The notes under the pieces are model-generated. The model had not been told where the DNA came from, searched no databases, and saw nothing but the letters and a program-made list of their open reading frames with translations. A DNA stretch of 55,333 nt from CBEUVQ01 sp965546615 (GTDB lineage Bacteria; Bacillota; Desulfotomaculia; Desulfotomaculales; Desulfohalotomaculaceae): positions 1 to 55,333 of the forward strand of contig CBEUVQ010000011.1 in NCBI GenBank assembly GCA_965546615.1, in the 5' to 3' direction. Position numbers and translations under genes: made by a program. Numbering within the stretch: the stretch's first letter is position 1; each line of letters opens with the position of its first letter. Shown here piece after piece: positions 48,938 through 55,333 of this stretch.

Positions 48938-50428
48938 ATGAAGTTAAAGGCAGCTCTTTATATTCGCGTCAGTACAGAAGAGCAGGCAGAGAACAATAGT
49001 ATCCCCAGCCAAAAAGAGCGGCTTGAAGCTTATTGTAAATCGCAGGATTGGGAAATATATGACTGCTTCATAGACGACGGCTTTAGCGGAAAAAACTTAG
49101 ATAGGCCGGCTATGCAAAAGCTATTACGTAAAGCGCAGGAAAAAGAGTTTGATATTGTACTAATTTATCGACTTGACCGCTTTTCACGACGAGCCCTTGA
49201 TGTCCTGCGTGTGGTTGAAGAAGTCTTTGAACCCAATCAGATATTTTTAAAATCTGCCACCGAACCGTTTGACACTTCCACTATTGCCGGCAGAATGATG
49301 CTCACAATGTTAGTTGGTTTTGCTCAATTTGAACGCGAAAGTATATCTGAACGGGTAAAAACTAACATGTTATATAAGGCAGCGCATGGAGAATGGTGTG
49401 GTGGAAACCAGGCACCATATGGATATAAAAACATGGACAAGCAGCTGGTAATTGTACCGGAGGAAGCAGCCATAGTAAAAGAAGTTTTTTCTATGTATGC
49501 TTCCGGAAATGGTTTGAGAACCATAGCTAAAAATCTGAATGAACGCGGCTGCCGTACTAGAAAAGGCTGTATGTGGTCCCATACAGTTATTCGTAATATG
49601 CTTGTAAATCCTCAGTATGCCGGCTATATGGTTTGGAATCGTACGCAAAGAAAAGGAACAAAAACAATAAAAAGAGATAAAAGCGAATGGATAATTTCTA
49701 AAGGAAATCATGAACCTATAGTAGATAAAAAAACATTTGATGCAGTACAATCCCTTTTAGAAAATCGGGGCAAAATGTCTATGCGAGAAGCCAGCAGCGA
49801 TTATGTACTTAGCGGCTTGGTATACTGCGGCCAATGCGGCCATAAATATCGCGGTTGGTATAAAAATGCTAAAAAGCCCGGAAGAAAAGTTCGATATTAC
49901 CGCTGCGGAGGCTATAATCAATTTGGTACAAGCTGTAAAAATCCTAGTATACAAGCTCCTGAACTTGAAGAATATGTTTTGCAGGAATTAGAAAAATTAG
50001 AGCAGAATGAAAGTGCCCTATTCCATGCTTATAAACATTTTCAAGAACGCGATCTTGGTAAAAAAGAAACTCTTGCCGTTTTATTAAAAGAAACTAAACA
50101 AACTTTAGCCAGTATCGGTACTAGAAAACAAAAATGGTTTAATGCTTTTGAACAGGGTATTTTAGAAGCCAATGACCTTAAAGAAAGAATTAATCTTTTA
50201 AATAATGAAAAGGAAGAATGTGAAAAACGTTTAGCAGAGCTAGAAGCATCATTGGCCAATATTGAAGCCAGGGAAATTAGTATCAGTAATGCTTTGGAAA
50301 GTATTAAAAATGTTCGGTATCGGTGGAATTTAGCCAGTACCCAGGAAAAAAAACTTTTGATACGCTCAATTATTAGCAAAATCACTATTCACAGCAGAGA
50401 TAATATCGAGATAGAGTTTTATTTTTAA
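48938..50428 (+). CDS. Large serine recombinase
   Basis: About 496 residues from the ATG at 48938 (an in-frame GTG lies 9 bases earlier). Resolvase domain with the nucleophile S12 (LYIRVSTEEQ), IYRLDRFSRR and ERESISERV. Then a recombinase domain (GYKNMDKQLVIV... RGCRTRKGCMWSHTVIRNML), a zinc ribbon (CGQCGHKYRG... YYRCGG... SCKNPS) and a C-terminal coiled coil. Enzymes of this class integrate or excise mobile elements. It lies immediately left of the 50457 repeat, so it may act at that site. Confidence 0.93.
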   Translation: MKLKAALYIRVSTEEQAENNSIPSQKERLEAYCKSQDWEIYDCFIDDGFSGKNLDRPAMQKLLRKAQEKEFDIVLIYRLDRFSRRALDVLRVVEEVFEPNQIFLKSATEPFDTSTIAGRMMLTMLVGFAQFERESISERVKTNMLYKAAHGEWCGGNQAPYGYKNMDKQLVIVPEEAAIVKEVFSMYASGNGLRTIAKNLNERGCRTRKGCMWSHTVIRNMLVNPQYAGYMVWNRTQRKGTKTIKRDKSEWIISKGNHEPIVDKKTFDAVQSLLENRGKMSMREASSDYVLSGLVYCGQCGHKYRGWYKNAKKPGRKVRYYRCGGYNQFGTSCKNPSIQAPELEEYVLQELEKLEQNESALFHAYKHFQERDLGKKETLAVLLKETKQTLASIGTRKQKWFNAFEQGILEANDLKERINLLNNEKEECEKRLAELEASLANIEAREISISNALESIKNVRYRWNLASTQEKKLLIRSIISKITIHSRDNIEIEFYF

Positions 50429-50442
50429 GTGAGATTGCAAAA

Positions 50443-50465
50443 GGGTGCCAACGGCACCCTTTTTA
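50443..50465 (+). terminator. Terminator of the serine recombinase gene
   Basis: GGGTGCC (50443-50449) and GGCACCC (50453-50459) around AAC, followed by TTTTTAC. Its 3' end lies inside the left 31-bp repeat. Confidence 0.85.
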
Positions 50466-50487
50466 CAGTCTCCTGATTTTATTTTTC
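50457..50487. repeat. Left copy of a 31-bp direct repeat (att-like)
   Basis: Starts CCCTTTTTACAGTCTCCTGA and ends TTATTTTTC. It is identical for 31 bp to 51203-51233, which is the 3' end of tldD. The two copies bracket a ~715-bp segment with a toxin-antitoxin pair. Confidence 0.8.
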
Positions 50488-50527
50488 TGTTACGTTCTTA
50501 TAGTTAGCCTCAAAACATATTTTGGGA

Positions 50528-50902
50528 CTAACTAAAACATTCTCTACATTTTTCTAAAATATTATTCAAATCTGTAATGTCAAGTTTTCCTATTTGTTTA
50601 TAAAGAATACTATTATGTATCATTGTAATTTTTGATGTTCTAGCCACGGATGGTTTTTCAAGGCCTGCTTCTCGCCATTTTTTTATCGGAACGTCAAATT
50701 CATTACGAGCAGCTTGTCCAGTTATAGGGCTAATCAAAACATCTAAATCAATAGCTTTCTCATTTGACACAATAACAACAGGTCGAATCTTTGTTTCACC
50801 AGTTAGTTGATAATGAACTTTAATAAGGTAAACATCACCTTGTCCATACGGTTTGTTGTCACTCTTCCCCGTACTTCTCGTCATAAACTTCATCATCCTC
50901 AT
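50528..50902 (-). CDS. PemK/MazF-like toxin, second copy
   Basis: 124 residues. GQGDVYLIKVHY, KIRPVVIVSNEKA, VLISPITGQ and ARTSKITMIHNSIL are the strands and loops of the PemK/MazF fold; the C-terminus is a helix (DITDLNNILEKCRECF). The N-terminus overlaps the antitoxin gene by 44 bp in another frame, exactly as in the pair at 1.2-1.7 kb. The true start may be one of several ATGs within the first seven codons. Confidence 0.82.
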   Translation of the reverse strand: MRMMKFMTRSTGKSDNKPYGQGDVYLIKVHYQLTGETKIRPVVIVSNEKAIDLDVLISPITGQAARNEFDVPIKKWREAGLEKPSVARTSKITMIHNSILYKQIGKLDITDLNNILEKCRECFS

Positions 50903-50975
50903 TTAACCAAAAATCATACTCATTACCGTAAACAATAAGTGGCCTAGAAACATTCTCATTTTTTTTATTAGCCAT
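50859..50975 (-). CDS. Short acidic antitoxin candidate, 38 residues
   Basis: The frame from the ATG at 50975 (GAGGTGG upstream) to the TGA at 50859 reads MANKKNENVSRPLIVYGNEY and ends in a Trp/Asp/Glu-rich tail (FWLNEDDEVYDEKYGEE). Acidic aromatic tails that lie just upstream of, and overlap, a PemK-like gene behave as antitoxins. It is below common gene-finder cut-offs. Confidence 0.6.
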   Translation of the reverse strand: MANKKNENVSRPLIVYGNEYDFWLNEDDEVYDEKYGEE

Positions 50976-51039
50976 ATACTTCCACCTCACAAAACAAACT
51001 AAATCCGGGCCACAATAACTAATTATTAATTATATTTAT

Positions 51040-51068
51040 ATAATATAGTTATTGTATTTGTAAGTCAA
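51040..51068 (-). promoter_or_regulatory. Promoter of the second toxin-antitoxin pair
   Basis: On the minus strand TTGACT (51063-51068), 17 bases, TATTAT (51040-51045). An imperfect palindrome with ATAACTA/TAGTTAT ends overlaps the -10 and may bind the antitoxin complex. Confidence 0.75.
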
Positions 51069-51137
51069 TATCTGCGAAATTAATTAATTCCTCATAAAGA
51101 TTTTATACAACTCTCAGATATTTATACTTACTTGAAT

Positions 51138-51172
51138 AACCACTACCTATCCTCAAGAATTAAGTAGTGGTT
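51138..51172 (-). terminator. Inverted repeat after tldD
   Basis: AACCACTAC (51138-51146) and GTAGTGGTT (51164-51172) form a perfect 9-bp stem. The T-run is weak, so termination efficiency is uncertain. Confidence 0.45.
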
Positions 51173-51202
51173 AGTTTGCTAAATTTTTATATTAATAAAT
51201 AT

Positions 51203-51233
51203 CCCTTTTTACAGTCTCCTGATTTTATTTTTC
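51203..51233. repeat. Right copy of the 31-bp repeat, tldD 3' end (attB-like)
   Basis: The repeat encodes the last codons of TldD (KNKIRRL and stop on the minus strand). Targeting the 3' end of a conserved gene is typical of site-specific integration, since the gene is restored after insertion. Confidence 0.75.
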
Positions 51234-52669
51234 CTGATCGGCTTATTTGAAGTGTATCTTTTAATCTCTCCATTTGGTGAAATTGGCTTAGTAGTACCAC
51301 CTACAAGGAGTTGTCTTATTGACATAGTTGGTTGGGCATCGGATACCGGTACGCCTTGGCCGTCTTTGCCGCAGGTACCTATTGCAAAGCCAATATCACT
51401 GCCAACCATATCAACAATTTTTAGTACCTCAGGACCATTGCCGGTAAGCGTTGCTCCCCGCACCGGCAGGCCGACTTCACCGTCGTTAATTAAGTATCCT
51501 TCCGCCACATCAAACACAAAATCCCCGGTGGTGGTGTTTACTTGACCGCCGCCCATTTTAGTTACCAATAAACCGTTTTTGGTTTCTTTAATAATCTGCT
51601 GTGGATCAGTTTTTCCGGGGGCAATATAGGTATTGCCCATTCTGGGAATGGGTTTATCTTGATAAGACTGGCGGCGCCCGTGCCCATTCGGTTCTACCCC
51701 GTCTTTGGCAGCAGTCAGCCGATCATAAAGAAAATCGGTTAGCACACCGTTTTTAATTAATTCTACTTTGCGCGAAGGCACCCCTTCATCATCAAAGCTG
51801 TAGGAACCGTATTTATCCGGCAAAGCAGCATCATCAACCACCGTTACCAGTTCAGACGCCACCTGCTTGCCTTTGCCGTCGGCGTATACCGATAACCCAC
51901 GCTGCACTAAATCAGCTTCCAATCCATGCCCGCAGGCTTCATGCACCATGGTGCCGCCTGCTTCACCGGCCATTACACAAGGCATTTTACCGGCCGGTGC
52001 CGGCTTAGCCGTCAGCATGTTTACCGCTCGTCCGGCGGCTTTTTGAGCAAACTCTTCCGGATTAAAGTTATCAAACAGCTCAAAACCGCACATGCTGCCC
52101 ACAGCATCATAGCCGGTTTGAATGACATCACCGTCGGCAGCCACTGCATTTACCATTAACCGGGTGCGCACCCGCTCTTCTTCAACATAATTGCCGCTGC
52201 TGTTAGCATACAGCACCTGCTGCACGGTATCTCCGTAACCAACAATAACCTGCTTGATTTTTTGACTATCCACCGCCCGGGCTGCTTTTTCCACATCCTT
52301 TACAACCCCAACTTTTTCATCAGCAGGCACATCTTCGGGACGCTTTTTAAATTCAAAGGTCACTTTCGGCTGCACTTTGGTTAAATTCAGGTTGTAATCC
52401 TTTTTACCGGCACTGGCGGCATGGCTTACTAATTTCGCTGCTTCAACCAGTCCCTTTGTACTTAAGTCATTGGTATAGCCATAAGAGGTATTATCACCGG
52501 ACAGCACTCTAATGCCTGCACCGGCTTCGTATCCGGAATTCACCCGTTCCACCTGTCCTGCTTCCATTCCAATGCCGGTAACATTTTTGTACTCCACAAA
52601 TATATCGGCAAAGTCGCCGCCGTTTGATAATGCTGCTTCTAAAACCTGCCGCATAATGTTCTTATCCAT
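51209..52669 (-). CDS. tldD: TldD/PmbA-family metalloprotease
   Basis: 486 residues from the ATG at 52669 (GAGGTG upstream). It holds the zinc motif GTMVHEACGHGLEADLVQRG in mid-protein and conserved DDEGVPSRKVELIKNG, GRRQSYQDKPIPRMGNTY and MGGGQVNTTTGDFVF. TldD acts with TldE/PmbA in peptide maturation and antitoxin turnover. It is a chromosomal gene: its 3' end forms the right-hand repeat where the element joins. Confidence 0.92.
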   Translation of the reverse strand: MDKNIMRQVLEAALSNGGDFADIFVEYKNVTGIGMEAGQVERVNSGYEAGAGIRVLSGDNTSYGYTNDLSTKGLVEAAKLVSHAASAGKKDYNLNLTKVQPKVTFEFKKRPEDVPADEKVGVVKDVEKAARAVDSQKIKQVIVGYGDTVQQVLYANSSGNYVEEERVRTRLMVNAVAADGDVIQTGYDAVGSMCGFELFDNFNPEEFAQKAAGRAVNMLTAKPAPAGKMPCVMAGEAGGTMVHEACGHGLEADLVQRGLSVYADGKGKQVASELVTVVDDAALPDKYGSYSFDDEGVPSRKVELIKNGVLTDFLYDRLTAAKDGVEPNGHGRRQSYQDKPIPRMGNTYIAPGKTDPQQIIKETKNGLLVTKMGGGQVNTTTGDFVFDVAEGYLINDGEVGLPVRGATLTGNGPEVLKIVDMVGSDIGFAIGTCGKDGQGVPVSDAQPTMSIRQLLVGGTTKPISPNGEIKRYTSNKPIRKNKIRRL

Positions 52670-52727
52670 ACCACTCACCTCATTTTATTGTCCGTCAATT
52701 TAAAATTAATTATACAGAAATTGGCAC

Positions 52728-53708
52728 TTAAATTGTCGGGTATTTTTCTCTTACACTGAAAACTAATTCCGGCATTGCATCTATCATCGTTTCATCATAT
52801 GTAAAAGTAAATTTATTCTTTGCATCCAGCGAACGGGCTACAATTGCCCCGGACACTTTACCCCCGTTCGGCACTACAACTACTTCGTTTAAAGCAAACG
52901 CTAAAAGCATAAATTCTTCATCATGAGGATTGCTCTTTTTATCCAAAATAATATTATTTCCTGAAATTAAACATAATGCTGCTTCCGGATTATCCTGGGT
53001 GATGCTGCTGTCACAGATAATATCACCGCCGGCGATAACAGTTACATCTTCAGAGTAGTCACCCTCAAGCACTACCGAACCGTCGACATAGTAAATACCG
53101 CTGAGATCTTCCATTTTCAATCTGCTTGATGGCGGTATAATTTGTACGCCGGGTAAATTTTTTAAAGCTTTAATATCACTCAAAGTTAAATCAATGCTGC
53201 TGCCGACGTCAGTATAAAGGGTACCGTTTATTTCAGCATGCTTTTTAATATCGGCATTACCGGCCAGATAAGCATCGGAATTGATCACCGCTTTATTGCC
53301 AATTTTAATGCTGCTGTCTTCACCGTAAATGTACATGCCCTTATCAAATTGCAGCATGCTGTTTATAAACAAGAAGTCGGCAATCAGGGTTTTGGTTACC
53401 CCTTTATGCTCAGCTGTTGAAGTTACAGTGTAGTTGTTATTTTTTTTCTTTACTTCAATCTGTTTAATCACCCCATCGGCAAAAGGAACGGGATCATCTG
53501 TACCATTCCAGCGAATATCCCGCTGCAGCATATTCGCAGCTAAGCTTATACCGGCTTCGGCGGTATAGTAAGCCTGCATTTCGCGGCTGTACAGTGTGCT
53601 GCTCATTTTCGCTTGATGGGCAATATAGAGATAAGTGCTGCCCAGCACTATCAGCGCAGACATTGCCAGAATAATAAAAACCAGCACATTGCCCCGTTGA
53701 TTGTTCAT
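52728..53708 (-). CDS. PilX-type pilus protein
   Basis: 326 residues from the ATG at 53708. The N-terminus (MNNQRGNVLVFIILAMSALIVLG) and the AYYTAEAGISLAANMLQRD helix are the PilX pattern. The rest is a repetitive beta-solenoid (LAGNADIKKHAEINGTLYTD, SVVLEGDYSEDVTVIAGGDI) of the type seen in surface-exposed minor pilins. Part of the chromosomal type IV pilus operon; not part of the element. Confidence 0.75.
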   Translation of the reverse strand: MNNQRGNVLVFIILAMSALIVLGSTYLYIAHQAKMSSTLYSREMQAYYTAEAGISLAANMLQRDIRWNGTDDPVPFADGVIKQIEVKKKNNNYTVTSTAEHKGVTKTLIADFLFINSMLQFDKGMYIYGEDSSIKIGNKAVINSDAYLAGNADIKKHAEINGTLYTDVGSSIDLTLSDIKALKNLPGVQIIPPSSRLKMEDLSGIYYVDGSVVLEGDYSEDVTVIAGGDIICDSSITQDNPEAALCLISGNNIILDKKSNPHDEEFMLLAFALNEVVVVPNGGKVSGAIVARSLDAKNKFTFTYDETMIDAMPELVFSVREKYPTI

Positions 53709-53727
53709 ACACATCCAACCCCAACGC

Positions 53728-54300
53728 CTATAATCTATTGCGAACAGCCACCGATGTAACCAGCTTGTGGTCGTTAACACCGTCGGCACCGCTTAATATT
53801 TCAATCTCTACCCGTGCTGCTTTGGCCGCCTGATCACCGGCCGCTACCTGCTGCCCGTTTATATTGTAATACTTAAAAGTAATATCCTTAATATTGCTTG
53901 CTATCGGCAGCGGTGGGCTTTTATTTCCGTAATATCCACCGGCAAAAACCTCTTGGGTTTGCCTTCGCAGTTCACTTTTGCCGCTGTCCTCGTCTTGGTA
54001 CAGCATATACGTTACTTCATAATTTCTTTCTTTATTATTTTTATCGTCTTTTATCGTCATAGCAAATTTAAGCCAGTGGCTCTCAATTTCAATCAACCCG
54101 CTGCACATTCTGAGTTCTCTTGCCAATTTATTCAGCGCAATGGCAGCGCTTTGCTGCACATCTACTTCTTTTTTACCCTTCTGCCACATTAAGTTACTTT
54201 GAAAAGTCAAAGTAACCATTGTTAACATAACCAGCGTTAAAACAGTAACAGCCACCGTCATTTCAATTAACGTAAACCCGCGCTGATCTTTAAAAAGCAC
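53728..54300 (-). CDS. PilW/GspJ-type minor pilin
   Basis: 190 residues with a type III signal and pilin helix (KDQRGFTLIEMTVAVTVLTL), leader cleaved before F with E at +5. The C-terminal part is a beta-rich globular domain. Type IV pilus minor subunit, between the PilX-like and PilV-like genes. Confidence 0.85.
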   Translation of the reverse strand: MLFKDQRGFTLIEMTVAVTVLTLVMLTMVTLTFQSNLMWQKGKKEVDVQQSAAIALNKLARELRMCSGLIEIESHWLKFAMTIKDDKNNKERNYEVTYMLYQDEDSGKSELRRQTQEVFAGGYYGNKSPPLPIASNIKDITFKYYNINGQQVAAGDQAAKAARVEIEILSGADGVNDHKLVTSVAVRNRL

Positions 54301-54306
54301 CTGTCA

Positions 54307-54699
54307 TCACCGCTCCTTAAGCATCTTTAAGGTAACTGCTTTGCTGCTGTTTACTGCCGGGTAGGTAACTGTTACCGTTATTTCCTGCCATTCTCCTTTT
54401 TCGTCAGGTACGAATTTATTACTGCGGGCATCAAACTTTACTTCTTTTACCTCCTGCCGGTAGTACCAACCGTCAGCAGGCTTTAGCTTCTCTTCCCATT
54501 CTACCGGGTGACCCGCCATAATCGTTTCCATTATCCCTTGAGCCAGTGCGGCAGCTTTTACTGCCTGCTCTCCAGACTGCTGCTGCTGTTTGGCACTGAT
54601 CAGCATACCGGTGAGCGGTGTTAACAATACCGAGATAATTGCTGTTGCTATCACCACCTCTAAAAGAGTGATGCCGTGCTGATCCCGAAAGAATTTCAA
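54307..54699 (-). CDS. PilV/GspI-type minor pilin
   Basis: 130 residues, starting at the TTG at 54699 with GAGGTGAG upstream; an upstream ATG at 54738 would overlap the next gene. The pilin helix is DQHGITLLEVVIATAIISVL. Short beta segments follow. Minor pilin of the same operon. Confidence 0.82.
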   Translation of the reverse strand: MKFFRDQHGITLLEVVIATAIISVLLTPLTGMLISAKQQQQSGEQAVKAAALAQGIMETIMAGHPVEWEEKLKPADGWYYRQEVKEVKFDARSNKFVPDEKGEWQEITVTVTYPAVNSSKAVTLKMLKER

Positions 54700-54709
54700 T
54701 ATTCTCACC

Positions 54710-55180
54710 TCAATAACCGTCTTCCGGCGGTGTATCACTTACCCGCACTCTGCCTACAACCGATGCAACAATCACGTATTTCAGTTTTTTGGTGTATGTA
54801 CTTGCCAGCGTAACGGTGCCGCCGGTTACAATGTTTCCGGCTGCACCAATCATCAGACGATTTAAATTAAAACTTGTATGCACCAACTGTACATCAGAAT
54901 ACAGCTTAACCTTTTTAATTAGTTCCGTACCTTTAAGCACTCGGTAGCAGTTGTCATTTATATCAAACGAGATATTATATGATACTGACTCTTGGGCCCG
55001 GGCAAGATTTTGAAAGTAACGGATGTCGCTCATCAGCTGCTGTGCTTGAGCTTCTAAGCGCTGATTATGATAATAAACTAAATAGTTGGGCACCGTCACT
55101 GCCGCCGCTGCGCTGAAAATCGTCATCACAATCAGCAATTCCAGCAGTGTAAATCCCCGACAGTTTTTTAACAGTTTCAT
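54710..55180 (-). CDS. FimT/GspH-type minor pilin
   Basis: 156 residues. The prepilin start is CRGFTLLELLIVMTIFSAAA, followed by QRLEAQAQQLMSDIRYFQNLARAQE, typical of FimT/GspH subunits. The globular part has six to eight strands. Chromosomal type IV pilus or competence pseudopilus gene. Confidence 0.85.
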   Translation of the reverse strand: MKLLKNCRGFTLLELLIVMTIFSAAAAVTVPNYLVYYHNQRLEAQAQQLMSDIRYFQNLARAQESVSYNISFDINDNCYRVLKGTELIKKVKLYSDVQLVHTSFNLNRLMIGAAGNIVTGGTVTLASTYTKKLKYVIVASVVGRVRVSDTPPEDGY

Positions 55181-55193
55181 TAAATCACCACCA

Positions 55194-55333
55194 TTACGAA
55201 GGAGGCAAATAGCTTTCGTCAGCAGGTATCATAACTGCCCCTGCAAAAGGATTGACTTTGCCGGTATGCCAGTTTTGAATGCCGGTTAACGCCAATTTGC
55301 CCTGCGGTGAACGCTGAGAGTAAACCAGCAGCA
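55194..55333 (-). CDS. Pilus-operon protein, C-terminal fragment
   Basis: The last 46 codons are seen before the right edge (QRSPQGKLALTGIQNWHTG, then FAGAVMIPADESYLPP and stop). I do not recognise it. It is directly upstream of the FimT-like gene and is likely another type IV pilus component. Confidence 0.5.
   Translation of the reverse strand, partial: LLVYSQRSPQGKLALTGIQNWHTGKVNPFAGAVMIPADESYLPPS

Noticed and set aside
1..55333. tRNA or rRNA genes
   Set aside because: I saw no cloverleaf with T-loop consensus or ribosomal RNA sequence while reading; a tRNAscan run would be decisive.

Overview
The window reads as the right-hand part of a large integrative conjugative element (ICE) or plasmid-like element, joined at its right end to chromosomal genes of a low-to-mid G+C, spore-former-like Firmicute. 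I favour a Desulfotomaculum/Peptococcaceae-type clostridium, because of the AGGAGG ribosome sites, frequent TTG/GTG starts, intrinsic terminators, an AbrB-type regulator, Gram-positive T4SS proteins (PrgI family, SLT-M23 hydrolase) and a type IV pilus locus. The species assignment is inference. Nearly everything from 1 to 42.7 kb is on the minus strand.

Region by region (minus strand unless stated). 0-2.5 kb: a coiled-coil protein fragment, ssb, a Cys-rich protein, a PemK/MazF-like toxin-antitoxin pair, and a gene-poor block of about 700 nt packed with inverted repeats that I interpret as a large structured RNA. 2.5-12 kb: the DNA-processing module, with a winged-helix protein, a three-S1-domain protein, the VirD4-type coupling protein, topoisomerase III, a replication-initiator-like protein with iteron-like 21-bp repeats inside its gene, a HAD protein, and a ParM/ParR-like partition pair. 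12-13.1 kb: three tiny membrane peptides, one with type I toxin architecture (sequestered ribosome site, convergent antisense promoter), and an HD-GYP protein. 13.3-30 kb: exported proteins, an AbrB regulator and a complete Tad (type IVb pilus) locus whose TadZ/CpaE component is expanded into three MinD-like ATPases plus a pseudo-receiver, two of the three with altered P-loops. 30-37.7 kb: a Gram-positive T4SS (SLT-M23 hydrolase, VirB6-like, VirB4, PrgI, two VirB2-like pilins). One T4SS gene is split by an in-frame amber codon. 37.7-42.7 kb: a radical-SAM/three-Cys protein with its TcmP partner, a tyrosine recombinase, and a triple-HTH protein. 42.8-45.7 kb: three consecutive divergent XRE-repressor pairs, each with its own operator set, and an ImmA-like metallopeptidase. 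45.7-48.4 kb: a Ser/Thr kinase fused to a C-terminal CxCxxC domain (plus strand), convergent with a PD-(D/E)xK-like protein; together they are a candidate defence module. 48.6-51.2 kb: an IS21 istB relic, a large serine recombinase (plus strand), and a second PemK-like pair lying between two identical 31-bp direct repeats. The second repeat is the 3' end of tldD, so this is probably the integration site. 51.2-55.3 kb: chromosomal tldD and type IV pilus minor pilin genes.

How it fits together: the T4SS, coupling protein, SSB, TopB, Rep-like protein and ParM/ParR would process, transfer and stabilise the element. The Tad pilus and exported proteins may help cell contact. The repressor array with ImmA would control excision and transfer. 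The two TA pairs, the tiny peptides, the Tcm pair and the kinase/nuclease pair look like maintenance or defence cargo. No relaxase was recognised, so it is probably left of the window or of an unrecognised type.
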